Counted from the first letter of the stretch, positions 37,250-45,775 are shown. The stretch is DNA of 64,000 nt from JACCVL01 sp963704295 (GCA_963704295.1 OY969884.1:2728001-2792000); one strand, 5' to 3'. Notes: generated by a model not told the origin, from the letters alone. Translations and numbers: made by a program.

Positions 37250-38315
37250 CGGGTTGCCCGACGCGACGCCGGACTTCGACAGCTGGGTCTGCCCGGCTCC
37301 GCTGCGCAACTCACCGACGATCGTCATGGGACACGGTGGTGGTGGCGCGCTGTCGGCCGAACTCGTCGAGCACCTGTTCCTGCCCGCCTACGGCGCCGCC
37401 GCCGACGCCGGGATGGGCGACTCCGCGGTGCTGGACGTCGGTGGCGTCCGGATCGCCTTCTCCACCGACTCCTACGTCGTCCGGCCGATGTTCTTCCCCG
37501 GCGGCAGCATCGGTGACCTCGCCGTGCACGGCACGGTCAACGACCTCGCGATGGCCGGGGCCGAACCGCTGGTGCTGTCCACCGCCTTCATCCTCGAGGA
37601 GGGAACCGACCTGGCCGACATCGGTCGCGTCGCGGAGGCGATGGGCCGGGCCGCGAGCGGGGCCGGGGTCCGGCTGGTCACCGGGGACACCAAGGTGGTC
37701 GACGCGGGACACGGCGACAAGGTCTTCGTGAACACGGCCGGGATCGGCCGGGTGCCGGACGGGGTGGACCTGCGACCGAGCGCGGCCCAGGTCGGTGACG
37801 CCATCATCGTCAGCGGTGACATCGGCGTGCACGGGGTGGCGGTGATGAGCTGCCGGGAGGGCCTGGAGTTCGGCACGTCGGTCGAGAGCGACACGGCGCC
37901 GCTGCACGGGCTGGTCGCCGCGATGCTGGAGACGGGGGCCCGGATCCGTGTGCTGCGTGACCCGACCCGCGGCGGGGTGGCGGCCTCGCTGAACGAGATC
38001 GCCTCGGCGTCCGGCGTCGGCGTGGAGCTGGTCGAGCGGGACCTGCCGATCCCGCAACCGGTGACCGACGCCTGCGGTCTGCTCGGGCTGGACCCGCTGT
38101 ACGTCGCCAACGAGGGCAAGCTGGTCGCCTTCGTCGCCGCCGAGGACGCCGAGCAGGTCCTGGAGGCGATGCGTCGACACGAGCACGGCAAGGGCGCCAC
38201 CGTGATCGGCACCTGCGTGCCGGCCCACCCCGGCATGGTCGTCGCCCGCACCGGCCTGGGCGGGACCCGCGTGGTGGACCTGCCGCTCGGCGAGCAGCTG
38301 CCGCGGATCTGCTGA
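37242..38315 (+). CDS. hypE: Carbamoyl dehydratase HypE
   Basis: Enzyme of 357 residues that dehydrates the carbamoyl group received from HypF into a thiocyanate on its own C-terminal Cys, then gives CN to iron on HypCD. The protein ends in PRIC, the exact C-terminus required. MGHGGGGALSAELVEHLF and the PurM-like ATP-binding motifs GDTKVVDAGHGD and RDPTRGGVAASLNEIA are present. GTG at 37242 overlaps hypD by eight bases. The following gene starts directly after its stop codon (TGAATG). Confidence 0.96.
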   Translation: MADGLPDATPDFDSWVCPAPLRNSPTIVMGHGGGGALSAELVEHLFLPAYGAAADAGMGDSAVLDVGGVRIAFSTDSYVVRPMFFPGGSIGDLAVHGTVNDLAMAGAEPLVLSTAFILEEGTDLADIGRVAEAMGRAASGAGVRLVTGDTKVVDAGHGDKVFVNTAGIGRVPDGVDLRPSAAQVGDAIIVSGDIGVHGVAVMSCREGLEFGTSVESDTAPLHGLVAAMLETGARIRVLRDPTRGGVAASLNEIASASGVGVELVERDLPIPQPVTDACGLLGLDPLYVANEGKLVAFVAAEDAEQVLEAMRRHEHGKGATVIGTCVPAHPGMVVARTGLGGTRVVDLPLGEQLPRIC

Positions 38316-39098
38316 ATGACGGTGTCGCCGGAGCTGGGCCAGCGGTCGGGGGCGGCGCTGTTCGCGCGCTACGCCTTCCCGCCGAACGAGCTGGGGTACT
38401 GCGGCCCCGACGGCGCCGAGGTGCTGCTCGCCGGCGGCGCGGCGGGCGCTCGGCCGGACACCGGCGACCTGGACGTCGAGGTCGCCCGGCGGGCCCGGCT
38501 GTTCGACGGAGCCTGGCCGTACCTGCAGCTCATCGCCGAGGGCCTCGGCGTCGAGGACCCGCTGGATAGCCGGGTCGTGCACGCGTACTGGTTGGGCAGC
38601 GAGTTCCTGGACGCGGTGCCGGAGGCCGCGCTCGCCCGGGTGGCCCGGCAGCAGTTCGGCCGGCAACCCGGCGTGCCGGAGCGGCTGGCCGCCGACTGCG
38701 GCAGCACCGCCGCCGGCCCGCACCACGGGTTCCACGTGTTCGTCGTCTACCCGTGGCTCGGGCTGCTCGGCAAGGTCAGCGACGTGCCCCGGTCGGTGCT
38801 GGACTCCTGCCGGATCCGGTGGGGCCGCGTGACCGCGGTCGACGGTGAGCGCGCGACCGTCCGCGTGCCCGCGCTGCGTCTGCACGAGGGCCGGCTCGAC
38901 CTCGAGGCGGAGTCGGCCGTGCAGGCCCGGTGGTCGTCGGACGGCCACGCGTTCGTGACCGGGCTCCAGCCCGGGGAGCAGGTGGCCGTGCACTGGGACT
39001 GGATCTGCGACCGGCTCGACGCGGTCGAGGTGGCGGCCCTTCAGCGCCGCACGGCGATGCAGCTGGACGCGGCCAACCGGTGGCTGGCCCAGCGCTGA
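38316..39098 (+). CDS. DUF6390 family protein, last gene of hydrogenase island
   Basis: Protein of 260 residues that I assign, with some doubt, to DUF6390, an uncharacterised family found with actinobacterial hydrogenase genes. It starts with GAALFARYAFPPNELGYCGP, has HHGFHVFVVYPWLGLLG near residues 132-148, and ends in a helical segment VEVAALQRRTAMQLDAANRWLA. There is no signal peptide or Cys cluster. The ATG directly follows the hypE stop, so it is expressed with the maturation genes. A role in assembly or storage of the enzyme is possible. It converges on ribD, eight bases away. Confidence 0.72.
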   Translation: MTVSPELGQRSGAALFARYAFPPNELGYCGPDGAEVLLAGGAAGARPDTGDLDVEVARRARLFDGAWPYLQLIAEGLGVEDPLDSRVVHAYWLGSEFLDAVPEAALARVARQQFGRQPGVPERLAADCGSTAAGPHHGFHVFVVYPWLGLLGKVSDVPRSVLDSCRIRWGRVTAVDGERATVRVPALRLHEGRLDLEAESAVQARWSSDGHAFVTGLQPGEQVAVHWDWICDRLDAVEVAALQRRTAMQLDAANRWLAQR

Positions 39099-39105
39099 CG
39101 GGCCG

Positions 39106-40156
39106 TCACCTCCGGACCGGACGGGCCTCGATCCGTACGTCCGCACCGAGCTGCCGGACGTCGACCAGGTCGAGGCGGACAGCCTCGCCGATCGTGCCGA
39201 TCCCGGCCGGGCCGAGGGCGTTCGCCCCCTCCCCGAGCAACGCCGGCGCGACATAGGCCACCACCTGGTCGACGAGCCCGGCCGCGACCATCGCCCCGGC
39301 CAACCGGGGCCCGCCCTCGAGCAGGACGTGCCGGCGCTCGCGGGCGTGCAGCGCGGTCAGCAGGGCCCCCAGGTCGAGGTGGCCGTCGGCTCCGGTGCCG
39401 ACCTCGGCTCCGGTGGCGACCCAGGACTCGGACGACCCGTCCCGGACCCGGGCGTCCGACGGCGTACGGCCGGAGGTGTCGGCCACCACGCGCAGCGGCT
39501 GCCGGTCCACGGCTTGCGCCGTCGGGCCGGGCGGTCAGGAGTGGATCGTCCGCGAGCACCGTGCCCACGCCCACCAGCACGGTGTCGCAGCCGGCCCGGA
39601 GCCGGTGCCCGTCGGCACGGGCCGGCCCTGAGGTGATCCACCGGCTGCTGCCGTCGACGGCCGCCACCCGGCCGTCCAGCGTCGTCGCCAGCTTCCAGGT
39701 GACGAACGGGCGGCCGCGCCGGACCGCGGTCAGCCAGACCTCGTTGCCCTCCTCGGCGGCGGCCGCCTCGACCCCGACCTCGACCTGGACCCCGGCCGCT
39801 CGCAGCCGTTCCAGCCCGCCGGCGGCCGGCGGGAACGGGTCCCGCACGGCGACGACGACCCGGGCGATCCTCGCACCGAGCAGCGCGTCGGTGCAGGGCG
39901 GTGTCCGGCCGGTGTGCGCGCACGGCTCGAGGGTCACCACGGCGGTGCCACCGGCGGCCAGCGGTCCGGCGGCGGTCAGCGCGGTCACCTCTGCATGGGG
40001 CCCGCCCGGTCGCTCGTGCCAGCCCTCGCCGGCCGGCCGGCCCGCGGGGTCGAGCACGACGCAGCCGACGACCGGGTTGGGCATGGTGCTCGCCCGGCCA
40101 CGGTCGGCGAGCTCGATCGCCCGCCGCATCGCCGCCGTTTCCGCCTCGCTGGCCAC
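39106..40156 (-). CDS. ribD: Riboflavin biosynthesis protein RibD, apparent frameshift
   Basis: Bifunctional enzyme of riboflavin synthesis: pyrimidine deaminase (N-terminal) and 5-amino-6-ribosylaminouracil reductase (C-terminal), 349 residues if one base is skipped. The deaminase has PNPVVGCVVLDPAG, GPHAEVTAL (zinc His and catalytic Glu) and LEPCAHTGRTPPCTDAL (two zinc Cys). The reductase has FVTWKLATTLDGRVA, SRWITSG and VLLEGGPRLAGAMV. The frame changes just after LLTARPDGA. Removing one T of the TT pair at 39514-39515 joins it to VDRQPLRVVADTSG. Either this is a sequencing insertion or the reductase is made separately from the GTG at 39510. The GTG start at 40156 follows a TAGACT box. Confidence 0.8.
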
Positions 40157-40162
40157 CGCCGG

Positions 40163-40168
40163 AGTCTA
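40163..40168 (-). promoter_or_regulatory. -10 box of ribD (leaderless)
   Basis: TAGACT on the minus strand, six bases before the GTG at 40156, with no ribosome site. The short divergent region also serves the acetyltransferase gene at 40194. I see no FMN riboswitch here. Confidence 0.55.
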
Positions 40169-40193
40169 GGCGGGTGGCGGCATACTGCTGCCC

Positions 40194-41111
40194 GTGCGCA
40201 CGCCTGCCGGTCCCGCCGTCCCCGCCCCGTACACCGTCCGCCCGCTGTCGCTGGACGACGTGCAGGCGGTCACCGACGTGATGGCCGCCTGTGAGCTGCA
40301 CGTGCTCGGCGAGGTGCTGATCGAGCGCGAGGACATCGAGGCGGACTGGAGGCGACCGAGCACCGACCTGAAGCATCGTGGCGTGGCCGTGCTGCACGGT
40401 GAGACGGTGGTCGGCTACGCGGAGGTGACGCTCGACAACAAGAGCGAGGGGTTCGTGCACCCCGAGCACGAGGGCCGCGGGATCGGCCTGGCCCTGCTGC
40501 ACTGGAGCCAGCAGGTCGGCCGCCGGCACGGCCTGACCCGGGTCGGGCAGTCGGTCCCGGACGCGAACCGCGCCGCCCGCGCCCTGTTCATCGCGGCGGA
40601 CTACACCGAGCGGTACACCTCGTGGATCCTGAGCCTGCCGCCCGACCGGCCGGCACCCGAGGTGCGGCTGCCCGCGGGGTACGCGCTGCGCGACCTGGAG
40701 CCCGGCCGGGACGAGCAGGTGGCGTACCAGGTGGTGGAGGACGCCTTCGGTGAGTGGGAGGGGTGGGTCCGGAGGCCGTTCGAGGACTGGTCCGCGGCCG
40801 TCCTGGACCGGCCCGGATTCGAGCCGTGGCAGCTGCGGCTGGCGACGGACCCGGAGGGTCGCGTGGTCGGCGCCTGCCACCTGCTGCTCTCCGACGACAC
40901 CGGCTGGGTGCACCAGGTGGCGGTCGAGCCGGGCTCTCGCGGCCGCGGTCTGGCCCGGGCGATGCTGGGCGACGCCTTCGGCAATGCGCGGGCCCGCGGG
41001 CGGCGGCTGGGTGAGCTGTCCACGGACTCGCGGACCGGGGCCCTGGATCTGTACCGACACGTCGGTATGGAGGTGACGTCGTCGTTCACCCATTGGGCGT
41101 TCGATCTGTAG
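40194..41111 (+). CDS. Double GNAT-domain acetyltransferase
   Basis: Protein of 305 residues with two GNAT acyltransferase domains, the layout of mycothiol synthase MshD and related enzymes. The first domain ends with VHPEHEGRGIGLALLHW (about residues 85-101), an acetyl-CoA pyrophosphate loop of the R/Q-x-x-G-x-G/A type. The second has a clearer loop VAVEPGSRGRGLARAMLGDAF (about 240-260) and LSTDSRTGALDLYRHVGMEV. Substrate is not evident, and mshD itself usually lies in another context. The GTG start seems leaderless. The TAG stop codon forms the first three bases of a -10-like TAGACT for a downstream structured RNA. Confidence 0.8.
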   Translation: MRTPAGPAVPAPYTVRPLSLDDVQAVTDVMAACELHVLGEVLIEREDIEADWRRPSTDLKHRGVAVLHGETVVGYAEVTLDNKSEGFVHPEHEGRGIGLALLHWSQQVGRRHGLTRVGQSVPDANRAARALFIAADYTERYTSWILSLPPDRPAPEVRLPAGYALRDLEPGRDEQVAYQVVEDAFGEWEGWVRRPFEDWSAAVLDRPGFEPWQLRLATDPEGRVVGACHLLLSDDTGWVHQVAVEPGSRGRGLARAMLGDAFGNARARGRRLGELSTDSRTGALDLYRHVGMEVTSSFTHWAFDL

Positions 41112-41114
41112 ACT
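41085..41114 (+). promoter_or_regulatory. Candidate promoter for structured RNA
   Basis: TTCACC at 41085-41090 and TAGACT at 41109-41114 with an 18-base spacer. The TAG of the -10 box is the stop codon of the acetyltransferase gene. Transcription would begin near 41121, exactly where the long RNA stem starts. Confidence 0.5.
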
Positions 41115-41120
41115 GACCTG

Positions 41121-41205
41121 GGCGCCGGACCGCGGTAGCCCCGGGTCCCACAATTAGCCGCCACGAGCGGCCACGCGCCGTGAGGCGCTCCCGGTCCGGC
41201 GTCCC
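41121..41205 (+). ncRNA. Candidate structured small RNA (unassigned)
   Basis: The intergenic region holds nested inverted repeats. A closing stem of 10 perfect pairs joins 41123-41132 to 41192-41201, extended by a G-U pair. Inside are two hairpins: GCCGC-CACGA-GCGGC at 41157-41171, and GCGCC-GTGA-GGCGC at 41175-41188. The latter is capped by a GNRA tetraloop, which is only formed on the plus strand. An A/T-rich single-stranded piece CACAATTA precedes the hairpins. There is no open frame and no downstream gene on this strand, so a free small RNA is likelier than a riboswitch. It does not match the riboswitches I know; I considered 6C RNA and did not find its C-rich loops. Confidence 0.55.
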
Positions 41206-41232
41206 TCAGTTCCGGTAGCGGGCGATCCCGGC

Positions 41233-41838
41233 CTAGGCCAGGTGCCCAGCGCGCTCGAGCCGGGCGGCGACCTCCAGCTGCTCGGCGGTGGTCACCAGCC
41301 GGCCGGCCGACTCGGTGGAGTCGGGAGGGTCCTCCGCGAGCCCGGCCCGGCCGACCGCCACCACCCGGGCGAACGCCGCGGCCCGCTCCAGCGTGACCGC
41401 CAGGTCGGCCACCACCACGCCCCGCAGCACGGTGTCGGCGAGACCGCGCACCTCGTCGGGACCCGGCGGCTCGACCACCCCCGCGACTACGTCGTGCACC
41501 GGCGCCGTCGAGCGGCCGGCGGCGAACTCCCGGGACGCTCGCGCCGGGTCTCGGTGCACCCACGCCCGCAGCAGATACAGCCGCCACAGCGCTCCGGCGA
41601 GCGACTCGGCCGGGGAGTCCGCCCACAGTGCCGCCAGCTCGTCCAGCCCGTGCTCGTCGGCGAGCCGGACCACCCGCTCGACGACGCGAGCATCGGTGCT
41701 GTCCCGTGCGCCGCGCACGAGCAAGGTGGCGGCCCGGACGCCGGCCTCGGCGCGCAGCGCCGGGTCGTCGGCGCCCGGCAGCTGGTCGAGCAGGGCGTCA
41801 CCCGGCAACGAGGGTCGGGAGAACCGCGGCGTGCCCAC
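41233..41838 (-). CDS. Conserved hypothetical protein
   Basis: Soluble, helix-rich protein of 201 residues that I do not recognise. It has no signal peptide, membrane segment or catalytic motif. The composition (many Ala, Leu, Arg, Glu and Asp, with LADEHGLDELAALWADSPAE and AEQLEVAARLERAG) suggests an all-alpha repeat-like fold. The GTG start at 41838 has no strong ribosome site. It converges on the structured RNA region and lies downstream of the lipoprotein gene in the same direction, 51 bases apart, so co-transcription is possible. Confidence 0.6.
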   Translation of the reverse strand: MGTPRFSRPSLPGDALLDQLPGADDPALRAEAGVRAATLLVRGARDSTDARVVERVVRLADEHGLDELAALWADSPAESLAGALWRLYLLRAWVHRDPARASREFAAGRSTAPVHDVVAGVVEPPGPDEVRGLADTVLRGVVVADLAVTLERAAAFARVVAVGRAGLAEDPPDSTESAGRLVTTAEQLEVAARLERAGHLA

Positions 41839-41889
41839 CGACGAATCGTGTCACGACGAGGCTCCGGGGCCGGGAGTCAGGGCCGGAAG

Positions 41890-42693
41890 TCAGGGCCGGG
41901 ACAGCGCTGCCGCGACCAGCGGGACGGTCTGCTCGGGCGGGGTGCCGCCGGGCTCGTAGTTGTAGTCCTGCCCGATGCTGCTCATCGAGGTCACCGAGAC
42001 GAGGGCGCCCACCTGGACGACCGAAACCGCGTCGATGTAGGCGCCGTCGCGCTCACCCGGCACGGGACCGGAGAAGACCACGCCCCACGCGGCTCGGCCG
42101 CCGGCGACCTGCAGCGCGGTCAGCGGATCCACCGACCCTCGCGGCTTCCGGCCGATCTGTCGCAGCTGGTCCGCGCAGCCCTCGGCGTTGGCGAGCAGCA
42201 CCGCGAAGCCGCGCTGGGCGCTCTGCCGGTCCGCGAACCGCGCGACCACCTGGGCCGCGGTCGCGTCCCCCTCGGTCGCGGCGAAGCTGCGCTGCACGGC
42301 GGTGACCGCACCGTTGTCGACCAGCGAGAACGGCTGGCAGACCCACGGGGGCGGGTTGGCCTCTGCCCGGCGGGTGGCGGTCTCCCGCCAGCCCACCTCG
42401 GCGCTCAGGCCCGGCAGCGCCCGCCCGGACAGCAGGGTCGCCGCCAGGCCGCTCGCGGTCGACGGCGCGGGCGGCTCGGTGGTGGCGGAGCCCGAGTCGC
42501 TGCTGCTCGGGGCCGACTCGGACTCCGAGGGAGCAGGCGACGGGGACGACTCGCTCGGGTCGGTCGCCTCGGGCGGGGTGGTGGGACTGGTGAGCGTCTC
42601 GGCGCTCCCGGCGGGCTCCTCGTCACCGCAGCCGGCGAGGCCCAGGACGCCGACCAGCGCGGCTGCCGCGGCGACGGCGAAGGGGGAGCGCAC
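41890..42693 (-). CDS. Putative secreted lipoprotein
   Basis: Lipoprotein of 267 residues: hydrophobic N-terminus followed by lipobox LAGC (Cys22). A Ser/Pro/Glu/Thr-rich, probably disordered, spacer covers about residues 23-85, and a globular domain follows. That domain (RFADRQSAQRGFAVLLANAEGCADQLRQIG and YIDAVSVVQVGALVSVTSMS) resembles the sensor-like or PknH-sensor-type extracellular domains of actinobacteria, with two Cys that may form a disulfide, but the match is from general pattern only. The GTG at 42693 is preceded at seven bases by TAGCCT, so the transcript is probably leaderless. Confidence 0.68.
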   Translation of the reverse strand: MRSPFAVAAAAALVGVLGLAGCGDEEPAGSAETLTSPTTPPEATDPSESSPSPAPSESESAPSSSDSGSATTEPPAPSTASGLAATLLSGRALPGLSAEVGWRETATRRAEANPPPWVCQPFSLVDNGAVTAVQRSFAATEGDATAAQVVARFADRQSAQRGFAVLLANAEGCADQLRQIGRKPRGSVDPLTALQVAGGRAAWGVVFSGPVPGERDGAYIDAVSVVQVGALVSVTSMSSIGQDYNYEPGGTPPEQTVPLVAAALSRP

Positions 42694-42700
42694 GGCCGAC

Positions 42701-42706
42701 AGGCTA
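42701..42706 (-). promoter_or_regulatory. -10 box overlapping the rnd stop codon
   Basis: TAGCCT on the minus strand, seven bases before the lipoprotein GTG. Its TAG is also the stop codon of rnd (42704-42706), the same device seen at the acetyltransferase/RNA junction. Confidence 0.5.
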
Positions 42707-44005
42707 GTCAGCCACGGCGGCGAGAGCCGCCGCGAAACGCCCGGCGGTGAGCTCGGTCTGCCAGGACCGGGCGCCGAGGCCATGCAGGAAGTCGGCCACC
42801 GCGGCCGGGTCGGCCGGCTCGGGCGGCGCCCAGGCCAGCCGGCGCACGGCCTCCGGGAGCAGCAGGTTCTCGGCGGGCAGGTCGTGCGCGGTGCACAGGT
42901 CGGCGACGACCGCCCGGCACGCCTTCAGCCGGGCGGCGGCCGGGGGGTTGCGGTCGGGCCAGGACCGCGGGGGTGGCAGACCGTCGGTGCGCAACGTGGC
43001 CGGCGGCAGCTCGGACTCGGGCAGCGCCAAGGCCCGCTCGATCGCCTCCGACCACTGCTCGACGTGTCGGCGGGTGCGTCGGTGCCGCATCCCGGGCAGG
43101 GACCGGACCGCGTTCCGGTCGCGGGGCAGCGCCGCGGCCGCCTCGGCGATGGCCGCATCGGTCAGCAGCCGACCCGGCGTCACGTCGTGGTCGGCCGCGA
43201 GCGCGTCCCGGGCCAACCAGAGCTCCCGGACCACCGCCAGCGCGCGCCGCCCGCGTACCCGGTGAATCCCCGACGTCCGCCGCCACGGGTCGGGGCGGCG
43301 CTCCGGCCCGGTGAACCGGGTCAGCGCCTCGAACTCCTGTGCCGCCCACTCGGCCTTCCCGGCGACGTCCAGCCGGTCGGCGAGAAGCCCGCGCAGCTCC
43401 AGCAGCACCTCGACGTCAAGTGCGGCGTACTCCAGCCAGGGCCGGGGAAGCGGCCGCGTCGACCAGTCGACCGCCGAGTGCTCCTTCGCCAGCCGGGCGC
43501 CGAGCAGCTCCTCGACCAGCGTGGCCAGCCCGACCCGCGGCAGGTTCAGCAGCCGCGCGGCCAGCTCGGTGTCGAACAGCCGGCGTGGTCGCAGGCCGAT
43601 CTCGGCCAGGCACGGCAGGTCCTGGGTCGCGGCGTGCAGCACCCACTCGAGCCCGTCCAACGCGGCGGCCAGCGGGGCCAGGTCCGTGCAGGCGACCGGG
43701 TCGATGAGTGCGCTGCCGGAGCCGTCCCGCCGCAGCTGCACCAGGTAAGCGCGCTGCGAGTAGCGGTAGCCGGAGGCCCGCTCGGCGTCGACAGCCACCG
43801 GACCACTGCCGCCCGAGATCGCCGCCACCACCTGCTCGAGCGCGGCCGCGGAAGCGGTGACGTCCGGCAGCGGTTCGTTCAGCCGGAGCAACGGTTTGGG
43901 TGCGGCGGCCGGCTCGGGCAGCACCTCCGCGTCCGGCAGGTCCCCGTCCTCGAGGACCTCCTCGGGTTCGGGCTGCTCGGTGGTCACGAGGTCCTCGGCG
44001 CTCAC
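42704..44005 (-). CDS. rnd: Ribonuclease D
   Basis: 3'-5' exoribonuclease of 433 residues for tRNA end trimming. The DEDDy exonuclease domain has VAVDAERASGYRYSQRAYL (first DxE), LHAATQDLPCLAEIG and FDTELAARLLNLPRVGLATLV (second D), and PRPWLEYAALDVEVLLEL (YxxxD). An HRDC domain follows at about residues 225-300 and a second, weaker one near the C-terminus. The GTG at 44005 overlaps the DUF3000 stop by four bases, giving the DUF3000-rnd pair conserved across actinobacteria. An acidic N-terminal extension of about 40 residues precedes the catalytic domain. Confidence 0.92.
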   Translation of the reverse strand: MSAEDLVTTEQPEPEEVLEDGDLPDAEVLPEPAAAPKPLLRLNEPLPDVTASAAALEQVVAAISGGSGPVAVDAERASGYRYSQRAYLVQLRRDGSGSALIDPVACTDLAPLAAALDGLEWVLHAATQDLPCLAEIGLRPRRLFDTELAARLLNLPRVGLATLVEELLGARLAKEHSAVDWSTRPLPRPWLEYAALDVEVLLELRGLLADRLDVAGKAEWAAQEFEALTRFTGPERRPDPWRRTSGIHRVRGRRALAVVRELWLARDALAADHDVTPGRLLTDAAIAEAAAALPRDRNAVRSLPGMRHRRTRRHVEQWSEAIERALALPESELPPATLRTDGLPPPRSWPDRNPPAAARLKACRAVVADLCTAHDLPAENLLLPEAVRRLAWAPPEPADPAAVADFLHGLGARSWQTELTAGRFAAALAAVAD

Positions 44006-44634
44006 CCTCGCCCGCCGCGGCGCGGTGGCAGCGGCACCACACCGGCGGGCATCGGGGGCAGCCCGGTGGCCGCGCCGAGCAGGTCGCCCCAGGCCTCGGC
44101 GTGTGCCGCCAGGTCGACGACGGTGGCACGGTCCGCCGGGTCGGAGGCTGCGGCAGCCGCGGCAGCCGTGGCCGGGGTCCATGACGCGCGGACCTCGACC
44201 TGCGCGGTCAGGCCCTCTGCCGCAATCCCACCGAAACCCTCGGACAGCACCACCGTCACGGTCCCGCTCGGGGCGATGACGTCGAGTCCGTGTGCCTGCC
44301 ACGCCTCGGTGAGCCAGCTCCACGCCACCGCGGACAGCACCGGGTCACGGACCATCTCCGGGTCCACCTCGGCTCGGACGAACGTCACGCAGCGGAAGGT
44401 CCCGCTCCACCCGTCGTTGCCGGCGGGGTCGTGCAGCAGCACCAGCCGTCCCGTCCCGACCTCGCGGTCGTCCACGGTGACGTCGGCCGCGACCGCGTGT
44501 GCATGGGCGGCGATCCGCTGCGGGGCGGGAACCTCGGTCAACAGCATCTCCGGGCGCAACCGGACCGACCGCAACTGCTCCACCGCGGCGCGGAACTGCG
44601 CCGGTGGCTGGTCGAGCTCCCGTCTGGCGCCCAT
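44002..44634 (-). CDS. DUF3000 family protein
   Basis: Actinobacteria-specific DUF3000 protein of 210 residues, function unknown. Family features are LRPEMLLTEVPAPQRIAAHA near the N-terminus, GTGRLVLLHDPAGNDGWSGTFR, and VLSAVAWSWLTEAW. The C-terminus ends in a Pro/Arg/Gly tail. It is divergent from hemE and directly upstream of rnd, an arrangement common in actinobacteria. ATG at 44634 is preceded by TAGGGT and six bases on the minus strand (44641-44646), again suggesting a leaderless transcript. Confidence 0.88.
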   Translation of the reverse strand: MGARRELDQPPAQFRAAVEQLRSVRLRPEMLLTEVPAPQRIAAHAHAVAADVTVDDREVGTGRLVLLHDPAGNDGWSGTFRCVTFVRAEVDPEMVRDPVLSAVAWSWLTEAWQAHGLDVIAPSGTVTVVLSEGFGGIAAEGLTAQVEVRASWTPATAAAAAAASDPADRATVVDLAAHAEAWGDLLGAATGLPPMPAGVVPLPPRRGGRG

Positions 44635-44704
44635 GTCGGCACCCTAAGCCGCCCGCGACGAGGCCGCTCCGGCGACGCGCCGGACCTGCTGGGAGGATCA
44701 GGCG

Positions 44705-45775
44705 GTGCCCGACCCCCTCGTCCAGCAGGCCGGCGACGCCGGCGAGCCACCTCTGCTCGCCGCCTGTCACCGGCGCACCCCGACCCGCACCCCGGTGTGG
44801 TTCATGCGCCAGGCGGGCCGGTCACTTCCGGAGTACCGCGCGCTGCGTGCGGACGTCGGCATGCTGGCTGCCTGCGCGCGACCGGACCTGGTCACCGAGA
44901 TCACGCTGCAGCCGGTCCGGCGGCATCGGGTGGACGCCGCGATCATCTTCTCCGACATCGTGGTGCCGCTGAAGGCCATCGGCGTCGACCTGGACATCGT
45001 GCCCGGGACCGGGCCGGTGGTCGCCGACCCGGTCCGCTCCGCGCGCGAGGTGTCCCGGCTGCGCCCGCTCGAGCCGGACGACGTGCCGTACGTGGACGAG
45101 GCGGTGCGCTCCCTGGTCGGCGAGCTGGGGGAGACCCCGTTGATCGGTTTCGCCGGCGCCCCGTTCACCCTCGCGTCCTACCTCGTCGAGGGCGGCCCCT
45201 CGCGCGACCACGCCCGCACCAAGGCGCTCATGTACGGCGACCCCGAGCTGTGGCACGACCTGCTGGGCCGGCTCGCGGTCATCGCCGGCGCCTTCCTGCG
45301 GGTCCAGGTCGCGGCCGGAGCGCGAGTCGTCCAGCTGTTCGACTCCTGGGTGGGGACGCTGTCGGCGGCGGACTACACCCGGTTCGTGCAGCCGCACTCG
45401 GCGGCCGTGCTGGCCGCCGTCGCCGAGCTGGCGCCGGAGGTGCCGCGCATCCACTTCGGTGTCGGCACCGGTGAGCTGCTCGGGCTGATGGGCACGGCCG
45501 GCGCCGACGTGGTCGGGGTGGACTGGCGGGTGCCGCTGGCCGAGGCCACCCGGCGGATCGGTCCGGAGCGGGCGGTGCAGGGCAACCTGGACCCCGCCAT
45601 CCTGCAGGCGCCCTGGCCGGTGGTGCAGGCCGCGGTCACCGAGGTGCTGCACTCCGGCCGAGCCGCGCCGGGACACGTGTTCAACCTCGGCCACGGCGTT
45701 CCGCCCGGCACCGACCCCGACGTCTTGACCCGCGTGGTGGAGCTGGTGCACACCCTCACGCCAGCGGCGGACTGA
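44705..45775 (+). CDS. hemE: Uroporphyrinogen decarboxylase
   Basis: Heme synthesis enzyme of 356 residues that converts uroporphyrinogen III to coproporphyrinogen III in the cytoplasm. The signature TPVWFMRQAGRSLPEYR holds the two active-site Arg, and GFAGAPFTLASYLVEGG is the second conserved block. HFGVGTGELLGLMGTAGADVVGVDWR and FNLGHGVPPGTDPD complete the family pattern. GTG at 44705 has GGGAGG eight bases upstream. It heads the heme segment with cgoX and hemQ, although the DUF4349 gene on the other strand is inserted between them and overlaps its 3' end by 20 bases. Confidence 0.95.
   Translation: MPDPLVQQAGDAGEPPLLAACHRRTPTRTPVWFMRQAGRSLPEYRALRADVGMLAACARPDLVTEITLQPVRRHRVDAAIIFSDIVVPLKAIGVDLDIVPGTGPVVADPVRSAREVSRLRPLEPDDVPYVDEAVRSLVGELGETPLIGFAGAPFTLASYLVEGGPSRDHARTKALMYGDPELWHDLLGRLAVIAGAFLRVQVAAGARVVQLFDSWVGTLSAADYTRFVQPHSAAVLAAVAELAPEVPRIHFGVGTGELLGLMGTAGADVVGVDWRVPLAEATRRIGPERAVQGNLDPAILQAPWPVVQAAVTEVLHSGRAAPGHVFNLGHGVPPGTDPDVLTRVVELVHTLTPAAD

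Noticed and set aside
40157..40193. FMN riboswitch upstream of ribD
   Set aside because: The intergenic space is only 37 bases and the transcript seems leaderless.
41121..41205. 6C RNA or a riboswitch
   Set aside because: The C-rich hairpin loops of 6C RNA are not present, and no gene follows on the same strand, so a cis-acting riboswitch is unlikely. No cobalamin, TPP, FMN, glycine or SAM riboswitch core motif was recognised.
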